Shown piece by piece: positions 1 to 11,077 of a stretch of DNA of 64,000 nt. The stretch is from Zantedeschia hybrid cultivar (Eukaryota > Streptophyta > Magnoliopsida > Alismatales > Araceae): NCBI GenBank assembly GCA_030544215.1, contig JARZZO010000014.1, forward strand, positions 21,397,734 to 21,461,733, in the 5' to 3' direction. The position numbers and the translations under genes were made by a program. The stretch's first letter is position 1. Each line of letters opens with the position of its first letter. The notes under the pieces were generated by a model. It worked only from the letters and a program-made list of their open reading frames with translations. It had not been told where the DNA came from and made no database searches.

Positions 1-1257
1 GCTCATATGATGAGGGTGACTGATCTCATAAGTTACTTGTGTGGAGACACTGAGGCGAATATGTAGGTGCTCATTGGAGAATGAGTTCACTGAACTGATC
101 CGACTGAATCGCTGGATGGTATTGTACCTCACTGTCAACCAGCTTGATTCTATTGTCGCAGTTGCGTGGATGGTCCTCAGACCTGAGACACCAAGGACAC
201 CTTGTCGGTGGACTTCTGTACTTTGACCTTGGTTTACGAATCTCTAGCCACGGGATTCGGATTGGGTACAGCGGAATACCGTCGAAGGGAATTGTGTGTC
301 AATAAGGAATCATTCGCTCTCGGTACTTAGAGAGAGAATACTCTAGGAAGGATGCGCGAAAGTCCCTGGTCAGGGCGGACGATCATATCGGGAAAGGAGT
401 TTTCCGATATTCATCAGCGGCATCCAATCCAAGTGAGTCGACCGGTTAGGGTTTGACAGCTCGCCATACCTTGAGTTGACTCGAGAGCATTGTACGAATG
501 AAGGATTATATCCACGCGGTAACTGTCGGCGGAAAGGTTCCAAGAGTGGGTTACTTAACCCCAATACCTTCCGGGTTCACGCGGTGTTGCTTGGCACCCA
601 ACGTGATCGGAGGCCCGGTCAAATTCGATGTGCGACATCAATTCGATTGATTAATAAAGGGTTATTAATTGATTAATAAAGCCAGTGAGGAGTCACGGGG
701 CTTGTTAGGCCATTAACTGGATTGGTACTTGGGCCTAGAGGGTCACACGCAAATGATTTTCAAGGCGATGGATAAATAAGTGAGTTTTATACAAACCGGG
801 GATTTTTATGAAAAACTGCGCGGTTAGTATAAAACATAGCGAACGGGCTGAGCAGGCCAAGCTGCTGCTAACCCTAGCCTCCCCTCCTCTGTTTCTCTCT
901 CTCTCTGTCGTCCAAACAAATCCAGATCTGCTTCGCCGCTTCTCCGAATCCCGTTCGACGGGAAATCGTCCGTGCGTTGCGGCGACCGGCGGAGGTTTTG
1001 TGGGCTGCGAAGAACGAGGAACGTGAGGATATCCGTCGCGAGGAGGATCGCGTAGACTTCGCGAGAGGCCGGGCACTTGCGCGGCTTGCGGTGTCGCACC
1101 GACGGAACCGAACGGTTGCAGATTCGAATCCGCACACGGTGAGAATCGATTATCTGATAATCGTAGTTTTTAGTTTTTCGAAACGGGAAAACGGATCGCT
1201 GTTTTATTTTATTTTCCGCTACGTGAGCGATCCGGAGAAACCCGAGAAAACCCAACA
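1..1257 (+). repeat. LTR of a retrotransposon, probably Copia, 5' part cut by the window edge
   Basis: No long open frame is present. The block ends in ACCCAACA at 1257, the kind of CA-terminated end seen in plant LTRs, and the base composition changes sharply into gypsy gag-pro coding sequence at 1258. A pyrimidine-rich leader (about 880-915) follows a TATA-like stretch near 770-790, as expected for an LTR read on the plus strand. No primer-binding site follows 1257, so this would be the 3' LTR of an element lying left of the window, or a solo LTR. Copia is my guess from the overall look of the sequence; the superfamily is not proven. Confidence 0.5.
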
Positions 1258-3193
1258 TAGGGGCCCCTGGTAAGCCTTCATATCAGCTTCGGTCAAATCC
1301 ATTTTCAAGAAACAGTCATAAAAAAGCACATTAGGTTCACTCCCATTATCAACAAAGATACGATGAACATCGTAAATTTTTAATACAACATTTACTACAA
1401 GGGCATAATTATGAGGGACCTGAACGTCAGTTAGATCCTCCTGGCCAAAGACGATGTCTTCTTGACGAGGTCGCTTCGGATCAGCGTTGATTGCTGCTAC
1501 ATCTGACGATGCCTCGGCACGACGACGCCACGCTCCCTCTCCCCGGTCGTCCAGATATCACCATGATTGACCCGACGCTAGGTCGCTGATGTGATGCTTC
1601 TACCGGGGTCGATGCAGCTTTCTGTTGAGGTGGTGCTTTATCTGGGAGTTGAGATTGCCTTTACGCTGTGGGGGCGTCTCGGCCTTGCCTCTGCTGAGGC
1701 TGTACTCGTCGGTATTGCGGCAGGCGGCCTTCCCGAATGAGGCGATCAATCTCCTTCCAAAGGTGTCGGCATTCGTATGTTGAATGCCCAGTTTCCCAAT
1801 GGTATTCACAGTATTTCCAAGAGTCCCTCCGGCGAGGATCAGTTTTGATGCGCACAGGCTGCCGAAGCATGTCTTTTACCTCCATAAGCATCCGGGAGGG
1901 AGGAGCTGGTAGTGGCAGGTATCGCTGTTGCGGATCTCGACGCTTCTCTCGGCTCCATTCTTCTCTCCGGTACCTCTTACGAGAGGGTTCTTGATCTTCG
2001 GAGCGAGGGCGTGTTGGAGGGACAATGGCCGAGACCGTTTCGGCGGTGCTCTTACTCTTGGACATCATTAGGGCCTCCCGGTTGATATACTTATGGGTCC
2101 GGGCCACTAGATCTTAGAAGGTAGGAGGATGACGCTTCCCGATGGAGCTTAGAAGTCCCTCGTCAGTGCATCTACTGATTATGGCCGAGACAGTAATTGA
2201 ACTATCCAGGTTCGGAATCTGGGCTGCTTCGTTCCGAAACCTGGTGAAATACTCCTGGAGAGTTTCGGTCGGTCCTTGCCGAATGACGAGCAGACTGGCC
2301 GAGGTTTTGCATTGCCGAGTGACATCATAAAATTGGTCGATGAACAATTAGCTCAATTGTACTAACGAATGAATTTAATTGGGAGCCAGTGTTTCAAATC
2401 AAGTAGAGGCTATTTTTTCAAGAGTGAGGGGGAAGAGACGACAACGGACTGCCTCAGAAATCCCTCAGACAGAGAGATAAGAGTTAAATCTCTGGGAATG
2501 GCAGACTGAATCCGTCATACCATCATATAGAGGACCTTTTGGTAGCTTGAAGTTGGAAGGTACCTCAGTGGTCAGAAGCTCCGGGGAGAAAGGAGTTTGT
2601 TCTAAGATAGTGCTGGCGAGAGGTGCTCCATATGGCCGGGAGACCATCTGCTGTATTTTCTTCCTTAACTCTGTTAATCTCCGGTCCAGCTCCGGAGTCG
2701 TTGTTGTGGCGGCCGAACGTCCCTCGGCCTCGGTTGGATGAATTCTGGACGAAGCATTGTTTTGCTCTGTCATAAGATGACTGGCGCGAGGAATTCGGCC
2801 TTGCGACCCGAATGGTTCGCTGCGCGCCGATGCTGCTTCATTGTGAAACGCCTGCGAGGGCGTCGGCTGCCCCCTTACAAGTTGAGTAGTTGGACACTAT
2901 TGCGGAAGGGGGGGCATCTGCTGTGTGGGCTGATTCAGCAGCCCCATATGCTGGGCGATAGCAGAAACCATATCGCGTAGGGGTGCCAAAGAAGTAACGG
3001 TAACGGCCAGTGTAGCTACCTGCTGTTGGAGTTCTTCCACTTGGTCGTCTCTAGGAGCAAGAGTTCCGGTATTGTTGGGAGGATCTTGCGGAAAGGTGGA
3101 CGGAGCACCTTCAGCGTGGAGTGATTGCGCCGGAGTCGCTCGCGTCTCTGCCTCGTCTTGGCCGGATCGTCTTGTCACTGGTCGATGAGACAT
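1258..3193 (-). pseudogene. Ty3/gypsy gag and protease remnant, broken
   Basis: Read on the minus strand from an ATG at 3193 (protein start MSHRPVTRRSG). A coiled-coil-like stretch (VEELQQQVATL) is followed by the gag signature FKLPKGPLYDGMTD (near 2530), the core FRNEAAQIPNLDSS (near 2210), a zinc-knuckle region CEYHWETGHSTYECR (near 1790) and the start of an aspartic protease (VHRIFVDNGSEPN, near 1345). The order matches gag-pro of plant Ty3/gypsy elements. Breaks are a TAG at 2897-2899, loss of frame with stops near 2464 and 2400-2350, and further stops near 2112 and 1661. The protease D-T/S-G triad reads D-N-G. Sequence stops at the junction with the flanking LTR at 1257/1258, so reverse transcriptase and integrase are missing. 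Confidence 0.85.
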
Positions 3194-3210
3194 GGCTGTA
3201 ATGCTCTTTC

Positions 3211-3227
3211 CCACAGACAACGCCAAG
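3211..3227 (-). other. Putative primer-binding site of the gypsy element
   Basis: Directly inside the LTR, the minus strand reads TTGGCGTTGTCTGTGGGAA. It resembles the TGGCGCC-type leader of plant Tat/Ogre-like gypsy elements. It lies 17 bp upstream of the gag ATG and marks the inner edge of the LTR. Confidence 0.5.
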
Positions 3228-4108
3228 TGATGTAGCCGAAGCTATCACTGATGGATTCCGATAGCAGAATCTGAATACCAGCCGAGTGACCAGTTGCCGA
3301 GAGGGATCCGGACGGAGAGATTGGCCGAGAGCGAAGTCGAAGCTTCTGCGGGAGGAAGATACCAGTCAGTGAGGGTCCTGGGTTTCGGCTCAGGAGAACT
3401 CCCTCCGATGGTAAAGTCAATCTCAGTAAAAGACTAATTAGAAGGAAGGAAGAAGAAGCTTGAGCGCTTATGGTGTACCTTTTTCGTAGTGAGCAGCACT
3501 CTTTTTATAGTAGGGGATGAGGGTTCTTTTCTGATTGCGGCCGATGTAGGACTATTTAGAGGTTTGAGAGGAAATTGCCGAAATACCCCGTTAATAGGCC
3601 GATGGCAGGATAACAATTAATCGGAATGGTCCGGGCCCACTTCGGCTCATTATTCGCTATGACGGGGCCGAATATGGTCGCTTATTGAGCCCATCGCTTG
3701 GGCCGAATCTGCACTGTTTTAATACGGTGCCTGGGCCGCTCCTGTTTAATTGATCTAGTGGGCCGAGTATGCTTCGGCCTTTTCGCCTGTCGGGCCGGCC
3801 CCCCAAGTGTTGGGCCCAGTCGGATTCTCTCCCATCATAGGGTATTATATATGTGCATGTGACATAGAAAAGGGCAGACGATGGGTGCGCTCTCTCCTTC
3901 TCCCCTCTCTCTCTCTTGGAGGAATCATCAATCACCTTCGGGTCTTGACGTATGGAACTAGTGGGCGACTCTAGTAACTGTCTGCGTCGACAAGAGGACC
4001 TTCTCCGCTTTCGGTCGATGTATAGATCTTCTCCATCTCGACTTGAGTTGTAAGGATCTGCGCACGTGTTAATGTAACCTCTTTGTACGTACGTGTTGGT
4101 CCCTACCA
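3228..4108 (-). repeat. 5' LTR of the gypsy element
   Basis: On the minus strand the block starts with TG at 4108 and ends with CA at about 3228, next to the primer-binding site. Its U3 part has many CGGCCCA motifs; a TATAAAAAG box lies near 3500. The downstream leader (TTGACTTTACCATCGGAGG, near 3415) recurs in the LTR fragments at 22.6-23.2 kb and 26.7-27.9 kb. The inner 450 bp is secure from these matches. The outer edge at 4108 rests only on the TG end, and there is no second LTR in the window to test it. Confidence 0.65.
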
Positions 4109-4289
4109 AAAAAAACTAATAGATTGAACAAATTCTTTTAATAATATTATTATTTTTGATTTCAGACTCACAAACAAGTCCATGGTGTCCGATATTCTTG
4201 GCCAGGGACAAAACTAAATAATCTATAAGCCTATCCACTTAACCAAGAGCAATCTTTTATAGTGCATTCGTTAAAATTTTCAGGGAAAA

Positions 4290-4610
4290 CATTTTTTTAA
4301 TTAATTTTCATATGTTTTGTGAATGTGAGTAAAAGTTAGTTGATTTTTTTTTCATAGTCTTAAAATATTTCTTTTTCCCTCGAGATCTATTTCTCGTATT
4401 CTTAAAATATTTACTACTCTCTCTCTCCACATCAGATCCTCCCATCATGCTCTCTCCATATCTTCCTCTGTTTGCGGGAGACCTCCAATCTCTCCATAAA
4501 ATTTGTAAACACATATTTTTGTTTTAAAGAGAAATATTCTTTATGATTTTTTCTTTTTGAAAAATATCTCTACTTTCCATAAAAATATTAAAAATGCAAA
4601 ACTGGTGAGG
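4290..4610. repeat. Dispersed AT-rich repeat, copy 1 (second copy at 36.9 kb)
   Basis: The segment shares its order of motifs with 36900-37190: TTAATTAATTTT, then ATATGTTTT, AATGTGA.TAAAA, a CTCGAG block, TTAAAATATT, and a CTCTCTC run followed by an AGATC.TC motif. It is non-coding and has no clear terminal repeats. I do not recognise the family. Between the gypsy LTR (4108) and the LINE duplication (4630) I see nothing else. Confidence 0.45.
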
Positions 4611-4629
4611 ATCTCGTCCAATATAACCG

Positions 4630-4645
4630 GCATAATTTGTCCTCG
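4630..4645. repeat. Target-site duplication of the LINE, left copy
   Basis: GCATAATTTGTCCTCG is repeated exactly at 10984-10999. This copy directly abuts the poly-T (poly-A on the minus strand) of the LINE, as target-primed reverse transcription predicts. Confidence 0.9.
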
Positions 4646-4673
4646 TTTTTTTTTTTGAAACTGAGGATAAAAT

Positions 4674-7600
4674 CTATTGATAGCTAACAACATCCAAAGA
4701 TACACAATCCCTTACAGAGGCAGGGGGGTTGGAGGGAGAGAAGTTTCCCTGATTACATGAAATTACGAATCTAGCTAGAGCATGGGCAGCCCTATTGGCA
4801 GATCTTGGAGTAAATAAAACCTCAATGTTTCTATGAGTTAACAGTTGCCGACAATCTTGAATGATTGTGGCTATTCTCCAAGGTACTCTTATCCTGTGGT
4901 AGATGGCATCCACCACTGTAAGCGCATCCCCTTCTACTTGAACAGGGCAATTGAACAAGGATGCCCTGGTTAGTCCAGCTTTAAACGCTTTGGCTTCCAC
5001 CCAGAGAGGGTTTGTATTATCATAACGCTCAATATCACAGTGGATAAGCTTCCCCTCATGATCCCTGATAAGGAGGCTAGAGGCTCCAAACTCCTCCGAG
5101 ATGGCACCATCAACGTTGATCTTGAGGGATCCCCGACAGGGAGGCTGCCAGGTTTGCATACATTTCGGCTGAGTTGAGGGGGGTGACTTCTCAGTGCTCG
5201 ACCAGGTATTATAGTCCAAGAGAGCCAGTTGCATGATATTAATTGGTTGGGGGCTGACATTCTCGAAGATCCTTTTACAGCGAGCCTTCCAAATATTCCA
5301 TAGGATGGCAATGCACATGGTAATATGAGTTCTGTCAAGATTGTGTTGACTAAAGGGTGGGTTGCTCCATTGGATGAGCTTCTGGTGGAGCGTTTGGGTA
5401 TCCTGTTGTGTATGATACCCAAGAGGGGAGCTCGACCAAGTCAACCGAGCATACTGGCAGTGAAAGAGTGCATGATCAGTGGTTTCATCATCATGGAGGC
5501 AGATGGTACAGGTTCTCCCCAACTCAGGGATCCTCTTAGCTATATGATGTTGCACTGGGAGGACTTCATTCAGAGCTTTCCACACAAAGATGATAACCCG
5601 AGGAGGGATAATTTTTGTAATTTTGGAGTCCCAGACCAGCTTCCACACATGATTTGAGGATGAGGATGAAGGGGGTAGAACCTGAGTGCTCAGAAATCTA
5701 TAGGCAGACTTTTGAGTGATAATCCCATCTACAGTCCCTTCCCAGATCAGGGTGTCCCCATTGGGAATTGGGGTTTGAGGGAGGGGAATTTGAGTGATCA
5801 TGTTCACAAGCGCTTGGTTGAATAGACTCTGGAGTTTCTGAACATTCCAAGTGTTAGTTGAAATTAGTTCAGCCACCCTATCAGGCATAATACCAGAAAT
5901 CACTCTGTTTGGGATAAGCTTCATCCTGTAATTGGGGATCCAGGGGTCATTCCAGATGTTGGTGCTGAAGCCATCCTGGATAGATATGTGGGAGCCCATT
6001 CTAAGCTTCTCCTGGACAGATATGATAGCATCCCAGGTGTCAGAGCAGTTGCCTTTCCTATTATGCTCCCAAAATGAGCCCTGTTGCAGGTACTTGGCCC
6101 TTAGGAGGATTGACCACAGAGAAGACTGGTCTTGGAGGAAGTTCCAGCATAATTTAATGATTGCAGCTTCATTTGCAATGCTCATGTCCTTGATACCCAA
6201 GCCGCCTTGCATCTTATGCTGGGTAATTTTCTGCCAATTACAAAACCTGATCCTTTTATGGTCCTGATTGGATTTCCACCAGAAGGCATTCTGAATTTGT
6301 GTGATGTTATTCAGAGTGGTCTTGGGAAGGCGTGTGATAGCCATGATATGTGAAGGAATGGCAGCCAAGGTAGAATTTATAAGGACAGTGCGCCCTGCAG
6401 GGGAGAGGGTATTGGCCTTCCAAGTGTTTAGTCTGCCTCTGACTTTATCCTCCAGGAATTTATAAAGTTTAATTCTGCCCCTACCTGGCCAGATGGGTAC
6501 CCCCAAGTACAGGTCATCCTTCTTGAGGAGGGGAATGTTCAATTGATTACTGAGGGAGTCTTGGACTTCCCTGGGGATGTTTGAACTAAAAACAAGGCCA
6601 GATTTTCTTTTATTGATCACTTGTCCTGACCAAGAAGAGTAGGTGTTCAGGCAAGTGAGGAACTTATGTAATTCTGAAACCTCTGCCTCACCAAAGAGGA
6701 AGATATCATCAGCAAACATGACATGGGACATGGTAGGAGCACAGCTGTTAACTTTCATACCTTTGATGCTACCATCCCTCAATTGTTGATTCAGGAAGTC
6801 TGTGAGCACTTCAGCTGAGAGAATATAGAGGTAGGGGGAAAGTGGGCAGCCCTGTCTTAGACCTCTGGTAGGATGGATACAACCCACATGTTCCCCATTG
6901 ATTGAGAGAGTATAGGATACAGTCCCGATGCATTGCATAATTAATCTGATGACTTTATCCGAGAAACCATATCTGTGAAGCACTGAATTGATGAATTGCC
7001 ATTCCATACTGTCATAAGCCTTCTGAATATCCACCTTAAGCCCGAAGAAACCCTTTCTACCTTTCTTGCAGTGCATGGAGTGCATTAGTTCTTTGACCAT
7101 AATGATGGGGCTAGTGGTTTGCCTCCCAGGGACAAAGGCCCCCTGGGTTTCAGAGATAAGGGAGGGGAGGAGAGGTTTAATTCTACCAGCAATGATTTTG
7201 GCAATGATTCTATATATGGTATTGGCCAAGCTGATTGGCCTATAGTCCTGGGGGGAGGAAGAGGGGAGTTTCTTGGGAATAAGAGATATGAGAGTGTGGT
7301 TTAGACCCAAGGGGAGATTTCCAGATTTGAAAAAGGACTGAATAAGCTCAATGGTTTGATTTCTGATGGTGGGCCAAAAGCTTTGGAGGAAAATGGGGGG
7401 GAGTCCATCCGGGCCAGGGGCTTTCCTAGGCGCCATAGACATGACAAGCTGATCAATTTCCTCTGGGGTGGGGATGGCTGAGATGGAAATGTTGAGATCC
7501 TCAGGGATTTTTGTCTTGGAGTGGAGGATGTTTGAGGGGAGGGGGGTGGTCTAATGAGAAGTAAAAAGCTGAGTAAAATAATTCAGAAAGATGGATTTGA

Positions 7601-8759
7601 TATGGTGAGGATTCCCCGTCCAATTGCCATCAGCCAGTTTTATCCAATCAATCTTGTTGATTCGTCTCCTGTTCAGGACACTAATGTGGTGGAATCTGGT
7701 ATTACGATCCCCCTGGAGGAACCAGTGTTTTTTTGCTCTTTGCTTCCAGTATTCCTCATTTTGGGCAAGTAGGAGCTCATATCGAGAGGTAAGAGTTCTT
7801 TCTTTCTGAATGCTTTCATCTGTTGGAGGGGTTTTGTTGAGCTGAAGGAGATCTTCTGCAACCTTCTCCATCTCCCTTTTTGGATTGGGAAAGTATTTCC
7901 TTTTCCAATGAGTAATGTCTCGGTGAATCTTCTCAATCTTCCTTCTGTAATTTGTCAGGAGGTGCGGACCATCATTCCAAGAGAGATTAATAGTGTTGTG
8001 GATTCCTGGGTTTGCCAACCACATAGATTCAAATTTGAAATGGTGCTTCCTCCTTTTACTTGAACTTTGGGATCTGATTAGGATGGGGTTGTGGTCGCTG
8101 CCAACACAAGGAAGATGAAAAACTGAAGCTCTGGGGTGGTTTGTCCTCCAATCAGCATTGCATAAAGCTCTGTCTAACCTTTCTCGAATATTATACTTTG
8201 CAGATCTGTGATTTGACCAGGTGTAGGCAGGACCTTCAAACCCCAGATCAAGGAGAGCAGAGTGGTAAACAAACTCTTTGAAGTCAGAGTAGTGGGCCTG
8301 GTTTGGGGGGCGCCCTCCTTGCTTCTCATATTGATTTAGTATTGAATTCATATCACCCATAAGAAGGATGGGTCCTTGACTGATCTGAAGGAAGGCAGTA
8401 ATATCATCCCACATGTCTTTTCTGGCTTTTGATTGAGTTGGGGCATAAATGCAAATAAGGGTCCAAGGCAATCTAGTATCCGCAATGTAACCAGCAATCC
8501 AATTAGCTGATGAGTGAGTGATGGTTAGGGGGATATCATTCTGCCACCAAAGCCACAAGCCTCCAGCACGACCAACAGGTGAAACAAAATGGTAGTTTGT
8601 GATGTTCCTCTTGTTAAAAAAATCCAAGGTATACTTCGTGGGTGCTTTCGTCTCAGAGAGAAAAGTGATATCCGGTCTAGTAGCGTGGATCAATTGAGAT
8701 AGGTAAAGAACTGCCGGTGATCCACAAATTCCACGGCAGTTCCAGGAGAGTAGGTTCAT
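4674..8759 (-). pseudogene. LINE ORF2: endonuclease, reverse transcriptase, RNase H, with one internal TAG
   Basis: This is a single reading frame of 1362 codons from the ATG at 8759, broken only by a TAG at 7551-7553 (codon 403). Residues 1-240 are an APE-type endonuclease with LSWNCRGI, FLSETKA, GDMNS, TYTWSN-like and GSDHNP motifs. After the TAG comes reverse transcriptase: APGPDGLPP, GAFVPGRQ, KVDIQKAYDS, GLRQGCPLSP and the catalytic FADD near residue 683. A zinc-ribbon (zf-RVT) region with CTICLHDD...HALFHC follows, then a C-terminal RNase H (INVDGAI, VEAKAF, EGDALTVVDAI, SANRAAHALAR). The frame between the two open parts (7443-7550) has no other stop. Either the copy is dead or the stop is recent; the stop context CAT-TAG-ACC is not a recognised readthrough context. 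Confidence 0.9.
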
Positions 8760-10470
8760 TTGGAACTGGGCGGCCTTTTATGGTCAGCCGCAAAGACCAT
8801 TTGGATTTCAGGATTATGTGGGGGGGGGGGGAGGGATTTTGAGTGTGATTGTCATCAAAGTGGAGCTTACTTGGGTGCAGTTTTTTTGGTTTCTTCAGGA
8901 TTTTGGATTGAGGAGTATGGAGGCTAATGTGGAGGTGGGGGGAGGGGTCAAAGAGAGGTTTGCTGTCAGGGATTTTATGTAGGTGTTTTGGTTTTTTGAT
9001 TGGAGTGACTGAGGCAGGGTTTTCTGAGGCGATTTTCCTTTTATGACTGGTAGATAGCTTAGGCAGGTGTTGGGGGGAGTTGTTGAGGAATTTAACTTCT
9101 ACTGGGTAAAGACCTGGAGTATGGGGAGGGGTATGGGGAGAAGAGGCAGTGGCATGGTTGTTTGCAGTGGGGAGAGGTGCGGCAGGGGGATGAGTGTGGG
9201 GAGGATCCGAGGTTTGGGGGGGACTAGGTATAAGAGGAATGGTATGGGCTATCTGACAGGCTGCAGTGGAGGTAAGGTGCTGATTGACGGTAAGCTCTAC
9301 CATATCCGAATCCCCAGAATTCAGTGTATTGGTAGATTGCTTGGCATTCATCTTCTGCTGCGCTTGTATTCCCTGAGTGGTGTCCAATTCCCTCATTTCA
9401 GGTACTGTCATCAGGGGGGACATGCTGCTATTGCCCTTGCTGTCACTAGCTGTCAGAGGTAGATGAATGTATGAGCCAAGATCCATTGCCCCTTGATCTC
9501 TAATCGGTTCCTTGATAGCTTGAGTAACGGGTACTGGTTTCCTAATTGGAGAATATGTATTAGCTCTCAGCCAATCTCCAAAGTTGCATACCAGCAGATT
9601 TGCCATTCTTTCTTTCAATAATGGAGAGTAATTTTTCTGTATCTGTTTTCTAGCCTTGTCTAAGGATATGCAGGTATCCACAGCATGGCCTAAAATTCCA
9701 CAGAACTTACAAAATCTCGGGAGCCTCTCATAAGCAATATCAATGTTTCTCACAGACTTATCAGAGATTGTTATAGACAAAGATTGTTTCAAAGGTAGGG
9801 TAATGTCAAACCTGATTTTAACCCTTGCATAGCTACTCCAGGTCTCAACAACTCTAGGATCCAGAGGAAAAGGGGTTCCCACCTGATTTGCCAGTTTGAG
9901 AACAATGTTGGGGGTGAGGAGCTCTTCCGGGAGATCATGAAACCTGACCCAGAAGTCTGCTGCTGTTAGCTGATATTCAGAAGGGGCCGTGTGGGGTCTT
10001 CCTCTTTCGACCAATATCAAATCTTTGTTGAAGAACCAAGGCGTTCTATTGCAAATATTCTCCAAATCTTGATCATCTGCTAGGCGAAGCATAAAAGTGT
10101 TATTGGGGTAATCCAGAAAGTGCCATGAGCCCTTGGGATTCCACAGTTTCCCAATCCATTCTCGTAGGCCGGCTGGGCGAATCTTCTGAGTAGAGATAAC
10201 TTTGAGGACCAGATAATGCTTCCATCTGTTCTGTTCTTCCTCAGCTGGGATTATATTTAGAACTTCGGTTTGCAGCCCTCCCTCCATCAGCCTCTGGAAT
10301 CTTTTAAGGATATCTTCTTCCCCTTCCTCCAGGTTGAAACCCGCTGGACTGTTTTGATCCATCCCCAGAGACAATCGGAGACTGGATATTGCAGCAGATG
10401 GCACTGGGAAACGGAAGGGGGATATGGGGGTGGAGGAGGAGCCCAGGGAGAGGGGATCGAGACTCCACAA
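8677..10470 (-). CDS. LINE ORF1: gag-like nucleic-acid-binding protein
   Basis: Uninterrupted, 597 aa from the first ATG at 10470. A second in-frame ATG at 10362 (MDQNSPAGFNLEEGEE) is the more likely start, because the domain part begins just after it. Residues about 80-260 match the plant LINE gag-like region (DUF4283 type: WHFLDYPNNTFMLRL, DFWVRFHDLPEELL). A CCHC-like knuckle follows at FCKFCGILGHAVDTC. The rest is a Pro/Ser/His-rich, probably disordered tail. In L1 elements ORF1 packages the RNA. Its 3' end overlaps the ORF2 start by 83 bp in another frame, which suggests reinitiation or coupled translation of ORF2. Confidence 0.88.
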   Translation of the reverse strand: MWSLDPLSLGSSSTPISPFRFPVPSAAISSLRLSLGMDQNSPAGFNLEEGEEDILKRFQRLMEGGLQTEVLNIIPAEEEQNRWKHYLVLKVISTQKIRPAGLREWIGKLWNPKGSWHFLDYPNNTFMLRLADDQDLENICNRTPWFFNKDLILVERGRPHTAPSEYQLTAADFWVRFHDLPEELLTPNIVLKLANQVGTPFPLDPRVVETWSSYARVKIRFDITLPLKQSLSITISDKSVRNIDIAYERLPRFCKFCGILGHAVDTCISLDKARKQIQKNYSPLLKERMANLLVCNFGDWLRANTYSPIRKPVPVTQAIKEPIRDQGAMDLGSYIHLPLTASDSKGNSSMSPLMTVPEMRELDTTQGIQAQQKMNAKQSTNTLNSGDSDMVELTVNQHLTSTAACQIAHTIPLIPSPPQTSDPPHTHPPAAPLPTANNHATASSPHTPPHTPGLYPVEVKFLNNSPQHLPKLSTSHKRKIASENPASVTPIKKPKHLHKIPDSKPLFDPSPHLHISLHTPQSKILKKPKKLHPSKLHFDDNHTQNPSPPPHIILKSKWSLRLTIKGRPVPNEPTLLELPWNLWITGSSLPISIDPRY

Positions 10471-10983
10471 ACAGGGGGGTGGGAAAACAGCTCACAGTAA
10501 ACAACCGGACAGGAAGAGGAAATTTGAAAAACCGTTAGGAGGGAGAGAGGTTAACGGGAGGGTCGTTAGAAAGACGACAAAAGGTGAACAGTGAGAGATT
10601 GGGGAAGATGTAGGGGGAGGGAACAGGGGAGTGAAGAGAAGACGCTAACCTGGATCAACGGCGGATCTCACCGGCCACCCCAGTTCAGAGGGAGTGAGGG
10701 CAAAGGCACGCACAGCAGGTTACCATCAGACGAGCAGATCCCACCGGGCGGACAGGGGAGCGGAGGAGATAGAGGGAGGGGAAACAGGGGGGAGAGAAAA
10801 ACGCCGAGAGGAAAAGATCTTGGGGACGACCCAGAGGGGACCAAGGCAGAGCCGGGCACGACCTCTCTCACAGGGAACCGGGGAGAGAGCAAGGAGGGGA
10901 AGGGGGAGGCCAGCAACCGGAGCTGCTGAGGTTTCCTGGGGGGAGCCCAGACTTTCTCGAATTCTCTGGCTTGCAGTCGACTT

Positions 10984-10999
10984 GCATAATTTGTCCTCG
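10984..10999. repeat. Target-site duplication of the LINE, right copy
   Basis: Exact second copy of the 16-bp sequence at 4630-4645, adjoining the 5' end of the LINE. Confidence 0.9.
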
Positions 11000-11052
11000 T
11001 GCACAGCAGAGCCAGCACCCCGTGAGATGATTAAAGCACCAAGCAATTTGAA

Positions 11053-11077
11053 CCCCCCCCCCCCCCCCCCCCCCCCC
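11053..11077. repeat. Poly-C tract, 25 bases
   Basis: A run of 25 C (poly-G on the minus strand) is followed by ATTTTAATTTTAA. Long homopolymer C runs are rare in plant DNA. The exact length may be unreliable in the assembly. Confidence 0.8.

Larger units (their letters stand above)
4646..10983 (-). mobile_element. Full-length L1-type LINE retrotransposon
   Basis: The element is 6338 bp on the minus strand. It holds a GC-rich 5' leader (10471-10983), ORF1 (8677-10470), an overlapping ORF2 (4674-8759) and a very short 3' tail ending in A11 (T at 4646-4656). It is flanked by a perfect 16-bp duplication, so both ends are the original insertion ends and there is no 5' truncation, which is rare for LINEs. 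ORF1 is uninterrupted and ORF2 has one in-frame stop, so the insertion looks young. It sits between the gypsy LTR and a MITE-rich spacer and does not interrupt a recognisable gene. Confidence 0.95.

Noticed and set aside
1100..1145. tRNA-like T-arm (GATTCGAATCC)
   Set aside because: No matching acceptor, D or anticodon arms can be built around it.
735..1273. Overlapping open frames on both strands
   Set aside because: They lie inside the LTR, overlap one another in several frames and show no protein family; they are chance frames in GC-rich DNA.
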